The notes under the pieces: model-generated | The model's database searches: none | Told to the model about the DNA's origin: nothing | The model's input: the letters and a program-made list of their open reading frames with translations, nothing else | Shown here: positions 1 to 10,880 of the stretch, piece after piece | How positions within the stretch are numbered: the first letter of the stretch is position 1 | How the letters are laid out: every line of letters begins with the position of its first letter | Program-made: the position numbers and the translations under genes | Assembly (NCBI GenBank): GCA_023055425.1 | Contig: JALGPY010000010.1 | Location: forward strand, 53,791,665 to 53,855,664 | From: Linanthus parryae | Taxonomy: Eukaryota > Streptophyta > Magnoliopsida > Ericales > Polemoniaceae | DNA: 64,000 nucleotides | Reading direction: 5' to 3'

Positions 1-11
1 CAGTGATACAA

Positions 12-1219
12 GCTCTGATACCAGTTGAAGGGGTATACAGTAGGCTGAAATACATGCTCAATACTCTAGAAGGGGGGGGGGGTTAGTAGAGTATTCCAAC
101 TTTTGCTAAACTAGCAAGAAGAGTGGTTTCAAAAGATTTGCAATGGGTAAAGATTAGTTCAAGGCCTTGAAATGAGCTTCAAGCCCTTGGAGTGAAAACA
201 GTTGAAGTAGAAAAGTTAGGTCTATTTCAAGGCCTTGAAATGAAACTGTTTTGTTTTCTGCAAATAAGCTAAGTACAGAACTGAAAAGTAAATGCAAGAG
301 ACACAAGATATATAGAGTTCAGTCCACTAGGACCTACGTCTCTACCTCAGGGACTTGATCCCTGTAGAATTTTCAACTCAATTCTTATTAATCATAAGCT
401 AGGCCATAGATCTCAAGTACAGAGAGATGCCTTACTCTGTTACAGCTTGTTGTTCTCACTAACCCATATAGTACCTGCTCTAGCTAACTAATTAACTAAG
501 AATTCTCTATTGCTCACCTTGAACAATCAACGAGAATAAGAACTAGAAGTATTATCACAATGATATAAAGATAAAGCTCATAATAGAAGAACACTAGAAC
601 TCCGTCTGCAGTGAGTATGCAGTGTTCTTCAGATGCTTGGATTTAGAGGAATGGATCTTCTTCTTTTTTGCTTGTCAATCCCTGAATTCTTTTGAGTGTC
701 TCTGCTAATTGTCCCGTTGAATTGCTTCAGCTTTTCCTCTTTTAAAGAGTAGTTTATCTTCAAGATCTCTTCAAAACAAACTTTCCTATTTTGTAGTTTC
801 AGCTGTTGACTTCTCTATAGTTGCTCAGTATCTTCAGGGATGCTGATTTGATATTGTTTAGAAACATGTTGGGAAGCTTTCAAACATAGCAGATTGATCA
901 CAGAATCAAAACATCAATTATTTTCCTTTCATGCAAAACAAAAGTTAGGAAATATATCCTGCAAAATAGGAAACATAATATCCTTGCAAAACTAAGTCAA
1001 ACAGATAGATTAGATACAGTTTAGAGTGTCAAAATACTTTATCTTTCATCATCAAATACCAACTAATCCAGCATAGGGGTTTACGAATTGAGTCAAGATC
1101 AGAAACTTCCCCTAAGTTCATGCATATAAAGCACTCTTAGTTTGAAAGCCTTGAAAACTGTTTCAAGGCCTTGAAATAGATTAGCTATTTCAAGCCTTTG
1201 AAACTAATTTGAACTTACA
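12..1219 (-). mobile_element. Copia-like LTR with adjacent primer-binding site (partial element)
   Basis: Bases 12-23 are the exact reverse complement of the initiator-Met primer-binding site TGGTATCAGAGC. Two bases later a sequence starting TG follows, as expected for the end of a 5' LTR read on the minus strand. The rest of the element would lie left of the window. The LTR's other end is not firm; a terminal CA occurs near 1219 and again near 1243. No long ORF is present, which fits LTR sequence. Three palindromes built on CAAGGCCTTG lie in this stretch. Confidence 0.45.
158..1176. repeat. Dispersed palindrome TTTCAAGGCCTTGAAA, three copies
   Basis: The self-complementary core occurs at 158-171 (14 bp), 224-241 (18 bp, ATTTCAAGGCCTTGAAAT) and 1161-1176 (16 bp). 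Degenerate half-copies (for example around 1142-1156 and 1187-1202) lie nearby. The copies fall at both ends of the LTR-like segment. No function is known to me; a dyad protein-binding site is one possibility. Confidence 0.8.
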
Positions 1220-1243
1220 GATGTCTTGATAGAAGCCGCTCCA

Positions 1244-1880
1244 TGTTAGTAAATTGTTACTACCAACTAAGTAGAAACCTATGGGGTCACACTCCCTATG
1301 AATTAGACCTGACTTGAGAAGTAATTAATATGATTAATTAATTGGAAGGATCAATTTGCAAAACTTAGTAGGACTAATTTGCAAGTTGGACTAATTCGTT
1401 TATGGACTTGATTAGGAGAGGGGCTAATATGTAGTTAACAAAGAGTTGTTGGACTGTATAAAGGACACTCCTAGCTTATTTTCTCAACTAATTCTCATAA
1501 CATACTATGAGTAGTAGAGTAAAAGCAAGGAGAGAGCAAGACAAGGAAGGGCCGAACCGACCCTCCCGTCCGCCCCTCTCACTGTCGTCGCCCTCAAGGA
1601 GGCACACGGCCCCTTTGGTGTTCGTTGTGTGATCTTCTTCTTCTTCTTTCATCCCTAGCTAGCACAAGGTGTTGGATGATCCAGATTCAATCCTAGGGGT
1701 GGACTAGCCATAGAGACGTGAATACTATTACACGAGTGAAGTCATCACAGGAGAACCAAAAGGTATTTTGAATACCCAACCTTTACTATCCTTATGTTGT
1801 CTCTTCCTGTGATCCTTGGAGGGTCTTGAACAGATTAATTATTGTTAATTCTGCTGCGTATCCGTTATCAAAACCCTACA
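1244..1880 (+). mobile_element. Probable LTR remnant (solo or truncated)
   Basis: The segment starts TGTTAG, ends CCCTACA, and has a TATA-like TATAAAGG near 1457 in a typical retrotransposon LTR layout. No primer-binding site follows it and no matching 5-bp duplication was found, so the borders are tentative. Direct evidence is only the TG..CA ends and the promoter-like box. Confidence 0.35.
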
Positions 1881-2594
1881 GTGTGGATATGGTGGTGGTG
1901 GAGGTGTTGGTCAAGAACACCAAGAACATGAACAAACTAAAATAAAAAATACAAGTAGGGGCAAAATGGTCATAAAAAGACACATTGGACCCCCATACTT
2001 ACTGATTGTAACAGAAGTGTAATTTTCGTCTAACGTCCATCCACTGACAGGGATGGTTATTGTCTCGACAGGGGTGGTTTTTGTATATCCTCAAACACGA
2101 GGGAAGTTTTTGTATATCACCCATACTCAAGGGGTGGTTTTTGTCTTTTACCCTTGAATCATTTGTGTTCCAAATAGGGAGCACTTGTATATATTCTTGG
2201 GGTAAAGTGGTGGTGGTGTTAAATATATGTAGAACATGTGTGTGGAAGATGGATGCTAATAGATTAGCTAAGATCAGGAGCTTTCACTTGAAGAAACTGT
2301 TAAATATATGTAGAACAGGAGTGTGGAAGATAGATGCTAACGTGTAATTTAGAGAACACTGTTCGGTGATCTTATTTTTTGATCAAAGGTAAGAAATATA
2401 ATTAATAGGATAAAGTTACAGAGAGGACCCAATACAGTGAAAACATCAGTAGGCCTTCATCGCCGCAATGGAATAGTACCGACTGTGTACAATCTAGGAC
2501 CTAACTGTACTAAACTGATAAACCTTGTAAACCAATGATCTCATAAAAACAAAACATGTACACTAAGAAAAAACTAGATAACTAAACAGTGGGC
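1881..2594. other. Intergenic, with a short two-copy repeat
   Basis: No convincing gene. A 43-bp sequence at 2218-2260 recurs at 2299-2341 (81-bp offset), both copies containing AAATATATGTAGAACA. The stretch at 2050-2150 has several GGGGTGGTTTTTGT-like runs, a pattern common in plant intergenic repeats. The small ORFs here look fortuitous. Confidence 0.6.
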
Positions 2595-3179
2595 CTACCC
2601 AGGTCCAAAAATTCTAGAGGCCCTGGTGAGAAATTTATTAAAAGGCCCAAAGCCCCAATCTTTAAAACCTTGCAAACCTAAACCTCCTCTGTTCTTATCA
2701 GGAGGTGAAGACGGTGCCATTGGGGACCTACACGTGTCCATGGCGGTGCAGAGGGATGGAGCTGCAGTCGGTTGGGCGGTGGTGCGGGTCGACGGAGCTG
2801 ACATCTTGTGCGGCAGAGGAAGCGAGGTCTGAGTAAGAGTAGGTAAAGTGGTGCAAGAATTTCGCTTGAACCGCCGGAATGGTCGATGTGAAGGAGATGA
2901 AACTTCGGGTTGCTCCGGCGGCAACTCTGCCCTTGTCGTCTCGGATATCGAATCCTTGTATTCCGGGTGGCAAACCTCCTTCGGCTGCGAAGAATTTCGC
3001 GGACCAATAGCACGGCGAACTTGAGCATAGGAGTTGAAGCGAAGGGGGACGCCGGGTGATTTCTGCGAAAGCTCCAGAAGTTTCTGCCGGTCAACCACCA
3101 TGATTTTTCCAGAGGTGTGTTGGACTAGAAGAGCATGTGACGTAACTTTTGTGCATGCCTTTTTGGTAGGATGAACCAT
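2595..3179 (-). CDS. Unidentified ORF, 194 codons (hypothetical)
   Basis: I do not recognise this ORF. It starts with an ATG at 3179 and encodes a basic, Ser/Pro/Thr-rich protein with no membrane segment and no domain I can name. A stretch around residues 30-60 (VVDRQKLLELSQKSPG) has ordinary protein-like composition, while the last third is low-complexity. Overlapping ORFs in the other two minus frames suggest that GC-rich, stop-poor sequence may explain the open frame. A purine-rich GAGAG tract at 3300-3355 lies upstream. It could be a fragment of a larger decayed gene or a chance ORF. Confidence 0.2.
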   Translation of the reverse strand: MVHPTKKACTKVTSHALLVQHTSGKIMVVDRQKLLELSQKSPGVPLRFNSYAQVRRAIGPRNSSQPKEVCHPEYKDSISETTRAELPPEQPEVSSPSHRPFRRFKRNSCTTLPTLTQTSLPLPHKMSAPSTRTTAQPTAAPSLCTAMDTCRSPMAPSSPPDKNRGGLGLQGFKDWGFGPFNKFLTRASRIFGPG

Positions 3180-3282
3180 ACCTTCTGCTCGGTCTTGAGA
3201 GAGAGGCCTCGTTGTTGGTGTTCTCCCTTGAACGCCGTCGAGAAAACTGGTGGTATTTCATCTCCGCCACCCAGCTAAACAC

Positions 3283-3871
3283 CAGGAAAAGATATCTCTC
3301 AAAAGTAGAGAGAGGGGAGAGCAGAGGTTTTTAGAGAGAGAGCGCTCTAGAGAAACTTTATGTTGAAGTTAAACCTGTTCGGAGATCTCTTGAAAAATTG
3401 TTGCAGAGTAAGCTAAAAATTCATGCAGCATGATTGCAAATCTACCGTGTTACATGAATTAAAAAAAAAATTAAGAAGCACGAGATTCGCTAACGTTTAG
3501 TCATGCCTCCTCCTTCACTGCTTAATATGTTATCTTCACCCGAAATTCAATTATCTTCACCCAAAAAACACGGTCACTCTTCCCTGTAGTTTTCACCCCT
3601 CTTTAATGAGTTATCCACTCCTGTATTTCCGACCCAATCATAATCACTTAAACTCATTGCTCACTTCTCTCTCAACTAACTCTTTGTTGATGTATATGAT
3701 AATGAAAGTAGATGTTAAAAAGACTATTGCAGGTACCATGTTGCCATCTGTGGCTGTGGGGACGTGGTGTTGATTTGCAGATCAGCAACCCATATGAAGA
3801 AACTTTCCTAATCAATTCTCTTGTTGAAGTCTAGGTTGGGTTGCGGAGCAGAACCATCGGGGTTGTCTACT
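3283..3871. other. Gene-free spacer
   Basis: No ORF, RNA gene or repeat was recognised between the unidentified ORF and the TIR-like sequence that starts near 3872. GAGAG-rich sequence occupies its left end. Confidence 0.6.
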
Positions 3872-4015
3872 GTGCGTCCCTTATTAGGGTTTCTGAAAAC
3901 TTTTTATTTTTTTATGGTCCCCGCTACTACAGGACAAAAAAGGTTACCCGCTATAGCAGGTAACCTCGGCTGGAGATATAGTTGTTAACAGTTTTTCTCG
4001 CTTTAGATAAAGTTC
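3872..4015 (+). repeat. TIR-like end, left (candidate MULE)
   Basis: It starts GTGCGTCCCT. The inverse sequence AGGGACGCAC lies at 19204-19213. Further inside, GCTACTACAGGACAAAAAAG (3923-3942) resembles the inverse of 19101-19125, which reads GCTACGGGACAAAAAAAG. A small hairpin (GGTTACC..GGTAACC) occupies 3942-3965. No matching 9-bp target duplication was found, so this is an old or uncertain end. Confidence 0.4.
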
Positions 4016-4323
4016 TTAATATCTACGCGGCTAAAAGATAGAAAAGACTACCCTATAGTTAGTAGAGTTGAACAGGTAGAAGGAGTTCCCTCATTTAAGA
4101 AAGCAGTCGTCACAACTTGAGTTTTATTGTTAATAAATAACGATGAAATTAACTACAAGCAGACCAATATCAAGTCAAAAGTACTTTAAAGGCATGTTTA
4201 AAGATTAATACCAGAATAATTCCACAATAACATTAAAATAAGATGGTACTTGTTCAATATCATCTCCCAAATCGTCTTTCTTGTCAAGAAATCACGAATA
4301 AAATCACTCTAAACAGACCTATA

Positions 4324-7231
4324 TCAATCATGCTTGTTTTTCTTGGACTGACTACTCGATTGAGACCAGAAGTATTCCTCTTTAAAATCAAACTCAAGTG
4401 GCATTTGTGCAGAATCGTCTTCCGGATCGTCCACCTGTTCGACGGAGTCCACCGGAGGATTGGGGCATGTTGTCCTGTTGTGTCCACAGCTCTTTGCAAT
4501 TGCCACACCTCCTTCTCTTGTCTTTCTTTGGTCCCTTTTGGCATTTAGTGTCCGGGGGGTTCGGATTCTTCACATGGGCGTAGGGATTTTCTTCCTTCTT
4601 AATCTCTCCTTGTGTCCCAGCTCCTTGTGTACCCTGAAAAGATTTAGAAATCATTCTCTGCATTTTCCGGATGCCGTCGGACATATGCTCTTTGAAGAAA
4701 TTAATTGTCTCGCCAGTAGTACAGCCCAAACGGTGATACAGTTGAGCTTCGTTCCTCGTGGAAGCCCGGCGCAAGGCTTGCAAATCTGGGTCATCACTTT
4801 TCTTCCCAACAGGTTCCTTCATTGATGGCTCGGTTCGGTAGAATTCTTTGTCAGTTTTTGTCCACCTTTTGGCAATTAAAGAGTTTGGGATCCTCTGTAC
4901 TCCCTTTTGTTTCAGAACAAAAAACATGTGTTTGCAAATCATATATGATGTTTCCCAACGAAAACACGTGCACCGGAGAAGCCTATTATCCTGACGACAT
5001 TAAACAACTTGCTGAAGCAAGAAAAGATAGGGTGGTTAGAAATTAAGAAGTAAATGAGAATACAAATGAACACAAGGATAGACAGATTGTAACCTGGTAC
5101 TAGATAGAAGAGGACAATAGTTCAAAGACTGTGACATCAATACTTATTTGTTACCCTTTAAGACTTAAGATATCATTACTAACAGTAAGGAAACATGACA
5201 AGATTATTTAGCAATAAAAATGCAGTACATGAGTACATAGTAAATTGAAGCACATGTATATACCAGGGATCTCTTGATTTGACCTCTCATCCCGTAGAAC
5301 AAGTCCAAGCTCTCTTCTGGAATAGTTTTGACTTCAAACACTCTATAATCATCACCCTTTCGAGCTTGTATCCTGAACATGTTGAAGACATTATTGGTGA
5401 AGACCTCTGCTACATGGCGTTCGAGTTCCGTGAACCCTGTTGTTATCACCGGGTCTGATTGGTCGGAGCGATGGTGTGCCTTACGCTCGTTGTTGCGTAG
5501 CTTGTCAACCCCGGTCGTGAATCCCTTGCAAGCATTGGTCAATTTGTCCGAGTAGGACATATTATCCTTGACGAAACAGTTGATGCTCTCGCATCTTGAG
5601 GTCGTCGTTTGCAAAGCGAAAAAATGATCCTTCAAGTATGTCTCCGCCGACAAGTGGCGGTTCATATATGTGACCTGGACCCAATTCCTATCAGCCATGT
5701 CCCATCTGGTGAGCATTGCATGCCAATCATCATGCCAAAAATTTTGAGATTTCCTACTATGCAATCACTTGTTAAAATCAACCATGAAGGCTTCTCCCAA
5801 CTTCAGATTAGCCTGGGCGTTCCGACAAAGATGCCAAGAACACAGACGATGTCTTGCCGCTGGGAAATTTTCCATAATAGCTTTTCTCATTTCCAAATCG
5901 CCATCCGTGATGACGGACAAAGGCTTCTTATTATTCATTACCTTCATCAGGCACTTCAAAACCCAATCATATGTTTTTGCTGTCTCGTCGTTGAGAAAAG
6001 CACATGCAAAAATAGTCGTCTGGTAGTGATTGTTCACGCCAGATAGAATTACAAATGGTTTTTGATAGATGTTGGTCTTGTACGTTGCATAAAAAATGAG
6101 TACATCGCCAAATCTGTGTAATCTACCACTGATCTCCTATCACACCAGAAAACACTTTCAAGCTCATGATTTTTACCTGTTCTGAACCTACAAAAAAATA
6201 TATAATACTTAGGGAAACAGAAAGATTAGTTACATAAATGATGTTAACTCTAATGGGTTAGAAAATAAGTTTAACTAATAAGTATGAGCTTAACAGAATA
6301 CTACAAAGACCACAACAAATAAGATAGCATGTTTAATATTTAAGAAGTAATCTTACTCCCTGAACACGCCATAGTGATTGTGCTTCAAACTGTCAATGTA
6401 CATCAAGGTCTGCTGCCCATCTCCTTCATTTGAATATATCTTGTCCACAGAAGCCATTTTATTGTAAAGAAAGCCAACTTGTTATAACCGCCGGCTTGTT
6501 TAACCATCAAAAGAAAGCTTTGGCAATACTTGATCCCCACCTCCTTCAAAGATCTGACCAGTTCAACATCAGCCTCGCTGACCTTTCGGTGTGACCGGTG
6601 GTTGCTCGCGCATTGTGGTTCCGAAAGTTCGTGTGAATGACCGGGTTCGAATTGAACCACCTTAGAAGGCTCGGTAGGTGAAGTTCTTGATATTTTTACA
6701 CGAGCTTTGCATACACACCTAGTGTTTCTGGTATGCTTCCGTTTCCTATTTTCTTTGTACAGGACCTTCTCGGAGCGCAAGCCTTGTCGGGCACACACGT
6801 TTTTCCTTGACTTTATGCGTTATTTCGTTTCCGGGTCGAAATACCTGCGGTTGCACCTTCTAATCCCAAAGCCAAGAATCAGTGCGTAGAGGTAATACCA
6901 GTCATAAGCTTGAACCTCATTTTCAAAAGTCATTGCTATAACATCTTCCTTGGTAACCACTATTCCTGCATAAAACTTAAAATTACTATCTACATAACTA
7001 CAGTCATTAACTTAAATTGTAAGATCGCATACCTGGTATGATCTCTCCATTTGGAACTTCCATAATAGAGTTTCTGGTTGCATCTTCTCCATAGTTCTCT
7101 GTAAGAGTGATGTCCAAACATTCATCTTCATCGAAGACCTCAAAATTGTATTATTCTTCCTCATAATCATGAGGCAAAGATACCAAACCTTTGCCACGAA
7201 CTCCACTCTCACAAATTTCCCTCCCTCTCAT
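4324..7231 (-). pseudogene. FAR1/FHY3-type MULE transposase, pseudogene
   Basis: Intact copies bind element ends and catalyse DDE cut-and-paste transposition; host FAR1/FHY3 factors are domesticated relatives. Read on the minus strand, the order is N-terminal acidic segment, FAR1 DNA-binding domain (about 6900-6540, VCARQGL and CVCKARVKI), MULE transposase core (about 6040-5765, VITDGDLEMRKAI and LCSWHLCRNAQ), a C-terminal helical part (5764-5265), a SWIM finger (about 4985-4930, CTC..CKH) and a terminal CCHC knuckle (about 4505-4465). Splice sites are visible, for example a donor near 7033. It is broken by in-frame stops at 7151-7153 and 6820-6822, frameshifts near 6477 and 6095, and an extra base near 4486 inside the knuckle. 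The start at 7231 is tentative because CAG precedes it like a splice acceptor. Confidence 0.85.
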
Positions 7232-7294
7232 CTGAAATTGGTTTGTTTCACCTTCTGGTTATGTGATTGACTTCCTTCTCAACCTGATATTCAA

Positions 7295-8217
7295 AGAAGA
7301 AGACCCCAACAACCAAAAGGTAGTATTGCACTATTTTGGATACAAAATTTTTAAAGACATGAAGAATGCTTTAAGTTTTTACCTGAAAAACTACAGAATC
7401 TCTGAAAAGTTTATCTCCTCATTAATATATGGATGTAATATAATAAATTCCTCAGCTACCAAGACCGTGGTGTCAGTGAGTTGAAACTTTAACATTCTCG
7501 AACCTAGTTTTAAGATTTTAGACAGCATCGTTAATAGTTTAAAGAGAAACAGTTCACTAAGCTTATTTTGTGGGCAGCAGAACCATTCAATGCCTAACAT
7601 AAATGAGCCAGACCAACCATATCCTTAAATTCTAGCCACTTTGGCAGGAAAAGCTGAAGTTTCATCAATGATAATTTAACTCTGCTAACTACCAAGCCAT
7701 ATGAGGTGTTCATATGAAACTGTTCCATCCTATCTAAGATTGTGAGATACCTTAAAATAGCAGAATTTCTAAGAAGAAGACCCCAACAACCAAAAAGTAG
7801 TATTGCACCGTTGTGGAAACAAATTTTATAAAAACATGAAGAATGCTTTAAGTTATTACCTTAATGAATACGAAATCTCTGAAAAGTTTATCTCCTCATT
7901 AATATATGGATGTAATATAATAAATTCCTCAGCTACCAAGACCGTGGTGTCAGTGAGTTGAGAATCTAACAATCTTGATTTTAGTTTTTAGATAGCATCT
8001 TTAATAAGTTTAACTCCTCTTTAATATTTAAGAAAGCATCTTTAATAGTTTAAAGAGAAACGATTCACTTAGCTTATTTTGTGGGCAGCAGAACCATTCA
8101 ATGCCTATTATAAATGAAGCAGACCAACAATATACTACAATTATAGCCACTTTGGCAGGAAAAGCTGAAGGTTCATCAATGTTGATTTAACTCTGCTAAC
8201 TACCAAGCCATATGAGG
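7295..8217 (+). repeat. Direct duplication, two copies of about 410-445 bp
   Basis: The segment 7295-7706 recurs at 7772-8217, starting with GAAGAAGACCCCAACAACCA and ending with TACCAAGCCATATGAGG in both. Small indels and substitutions separate them; the second copy carries an extra stretch near 8000-8050. They sit between the transposase pseudogene and the 3' end of the minus-strand ULP-like gene. The small ORFs inside are not convincing genes. Confidence 0.85.
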
Positions 8218-8310
8218 AGTAAAAAAGATGCGACATCCAAAACAACCCACAACATCCAAAAGGACAGAAACATTGTTCGTAAAACAAAGCCACAACAACA
8301 TTACACAAAT

Positions 8311-10879
8311 TTACTTTCTCTGCTGCTTCTTCCCCGCCGTCTTCTTCTTCTTCTTCTCCTCCGCAGACCTCAATGCAACAAAGGAAACAGTCGAAAACTT
8401 GCGGTACAAACTGTAAAATGCATACCGGTGGTCCTCATCCTCCATCAGTTCCTTTAACCCATGATAATTCTGGTTAAATACACAGTTATAGCTCGATCTC
8501 CCCATTTCATTGGCAATCCAGATTCTGAGGTTGGGAGCCTGGACAGAGAACTTCTTCTGTGGAACTGGAATCAGGTCCCTCAAATGACTCATGAAGAAGC
8601 AGACATGAGGACCACACTCATTCCTGACAGATGAAAATAGAATGCAGCTTTAATATATATCACAGATATGTAAATAGATTAGTTAGTTATGTTAAGTAGT
8701 TAGCTTATTACCCATTTGATTGTTGGGGAACATCGTCGTTCATATACCACACCTGCCAGCGTCGTATGTCATCATTGTATTATGAGTAGTTGGTGAGCAT
8801 TATGTGCATTTTCCCAATTTTGGCAGCAACATCGAACTCAGAATACCCCATGCCGGTATGCGAGTCCAAGATGAATATTTCTTTGTCAACAAAGGAAATA
8901 ACCATCATGAACTAGTGCAGGTGATCGACATTCACGGAACGGCGATCTAATCATTAAAAATTCAAGATAAAGTAAGTTATACAAAAGAACAAAGTAGCTT
9001 GTATTGATAGTATTCGGAATACTTACGTATCCCATCTCGCTCCACTCTCCTCCCGACTGTTCGTGTGCCTTGAAGTATTCGAGGACTTTTGTGGGCTGAA
9101 CAAAAATTATAACTAATCAGGTATTTTCCTAGATGAATTTTGAATTGAGTCATATCATAAAAATGACAAGGCAGGGAACTTACAGAATAACTGGTTCCGA
9201 GGAACCAAATCCGCTTGATTCCTTGGAATTCCCGGCTACGTTCATGAAGATGAAGGAATTGCATGTAAGCATCCATCACCTCATCGTCAAACCAGTTTTC
9301 ATCCCGGAGGCGCCAAGCGGACGACCTCGTCAGTTTAGCCATGCCACCCATATCAGCAACTATCTCACTGCATATTATATATGATACACAACCATATGTA
9401 AAAACATAATGCATGTCACACATAAGAATTATTTAGGAAGTTTGAATGTAAATAAAACTTACGTTGCCAATTCTGGGGTAAGATAAAAATTCTTGCTGTT
9501 GTGTTCGTACGTGCTCGCATACTTGTGCGACAAGTAGTAATGGAGCCAGCAATGTTCTGCTTCAGGCATGGGTGGGATATGTGTCAATTCTTTAGGATTC
9601 ATGTGTTGCTTATACAGCGATATCCTCGAAGACGCTCTAATGATCCGATCTGCCTTTCCCCGGACAGTCCCAACCAAGTTTCCCCTTGGGTTCTTCGGAG
9701 AACCATGAACAAGGAATGGCTGGGGAGGTACGTTGGAGGCCACCTAATAAATCAACAAAATCATTAGGGGTTTTAAAAATTTAAAAATAAATCTCTAATA
9801 TTAAGATATCAACTTTAAGACATTTACCTCAGTGGTGGAGCTGATTGTGTAGACCACCTTCATGGGAGAGTTAACCTCAGCATCCTCTATCTTCTGCTTC
9901 TTTTTAGCTCTTAATTCTTCTTCACACTTTTCCTTCTCTTTCTTCTTCTGAGCTCCTTCCTCTTCCCCCTTTTTCTTACCCCCCTCCTCTTCCTTCTTCT
10001 TCTCATCCAATTCATTCTTCTTCTCTTCTTCCTTCTTCTTCTCTTCTTCGTCCTCCTCCTTCTTCTTCTCTTCTGCCTTCTCCTTTTCCTTCCACAGGGA
10101 CAAAAGATACTCTGTGTCAAGCTTTTCAACCACTTGTCCCACAATGCACTTCCAAAAATCCTCTGGTAGAGGTGGAGGCAGTAGTTGGACTACTGGTGCA
10201 ACAACTTTCTCAATTTTGGGCTCATCATCAACTTTTTTCAACTTCAACTACATACAAAAACAGAGTTGGGAGACATAAACTTAAGATAGTAATCTTAATA
10301 CATAAACAAGACACTTTAATATCATTGTTAAAGTTCACTCACATTCTTGTTTTGTTGGACATACTTCCATCTCTTTGAAACATCAGAGGTTTCCCAGAAT
10401 TTCAACCTTGGACTTGCTTCCTTATCCTGACATGCTTTTGGGTTTTCCAGATACTTTGGGCAGAACTTTTCCATGTACAAAAGCTAGAAAAGTAAAATTG
10501 AGATGGTAGCATTTAAGAAACTGGTCTTAATATTTTAAACTTCATGGTTTAAATAACCGAAAATTTCGGGTGTTATCTCCACGGTGCGGCCGTGCACTGT
10601 CAAGTACACGTCGGTATCGTAGCACTTGTAAATAAATTGGTTGAATTTCTCTGGGGTTTCCGTGATCTTTAGGTGATGTAGTCCTCCAAGGCCCACTTCG
10701 TGCATCCATGCTTTCTGTTCAACCGTCATTTCTTTAAAAAGATTGCGAACAGAAGGCAGGCTCATGTAACTCTGAAATCGCCTTGGATTCTTAAACTTTT
10801 TTTCTGACTTACCCTTCAGCTTGGCTTCAGCCGCCTTCTTCTTCAAATTTTCCTTCTCCCCCGTCGACTTCCTTTTCAA
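8311..10879 (-). pseudogene. Ulp1-like (C48) cysteine protease gene carried by transposon, pseudogene (minus copy)
   Basis: The C48 family removes SUMO/ubiquitin-like proteins; transposon-borne members have unknown substrates. Exons on the minus strand: basic N-terminal part ending at 10535, LLYMEKF exon (about 10490-10345), a Lys/Glu-rich coiled-coil exon (10247-9828), 9743-9459, about 9370-9182, about 9098-9025, about 8950-8712, and 8623-8311. The protease part shows a His motif (DHLH), an Asp motif (FILDS) and the Cys motif (NECGPHVC). The Trp after the catalytic His is replaced by a TAG stop, another stop lies about 60 residues later, and about 120 residues present in the plus copy are missing after TPEIFGYL. 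The 5' end stops where the 717-bp array begins. Confidence 0.82.
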
Positions 10880-10880
10880 A

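Noticed and set aside
1244..1880. Complete solo LTR with target duplication
   Set aside because: Flanks CTCCA and GTGTG do not match; kept only as an LTR-like remnant with uncertain borders.
9911..10144. Lys/Arg-rich ORF (77 codons) on the minus strand
   Set aside because: It is an out-of-frame reading of the Lys/Glu-rich exon of the ULP-like pseudogene.
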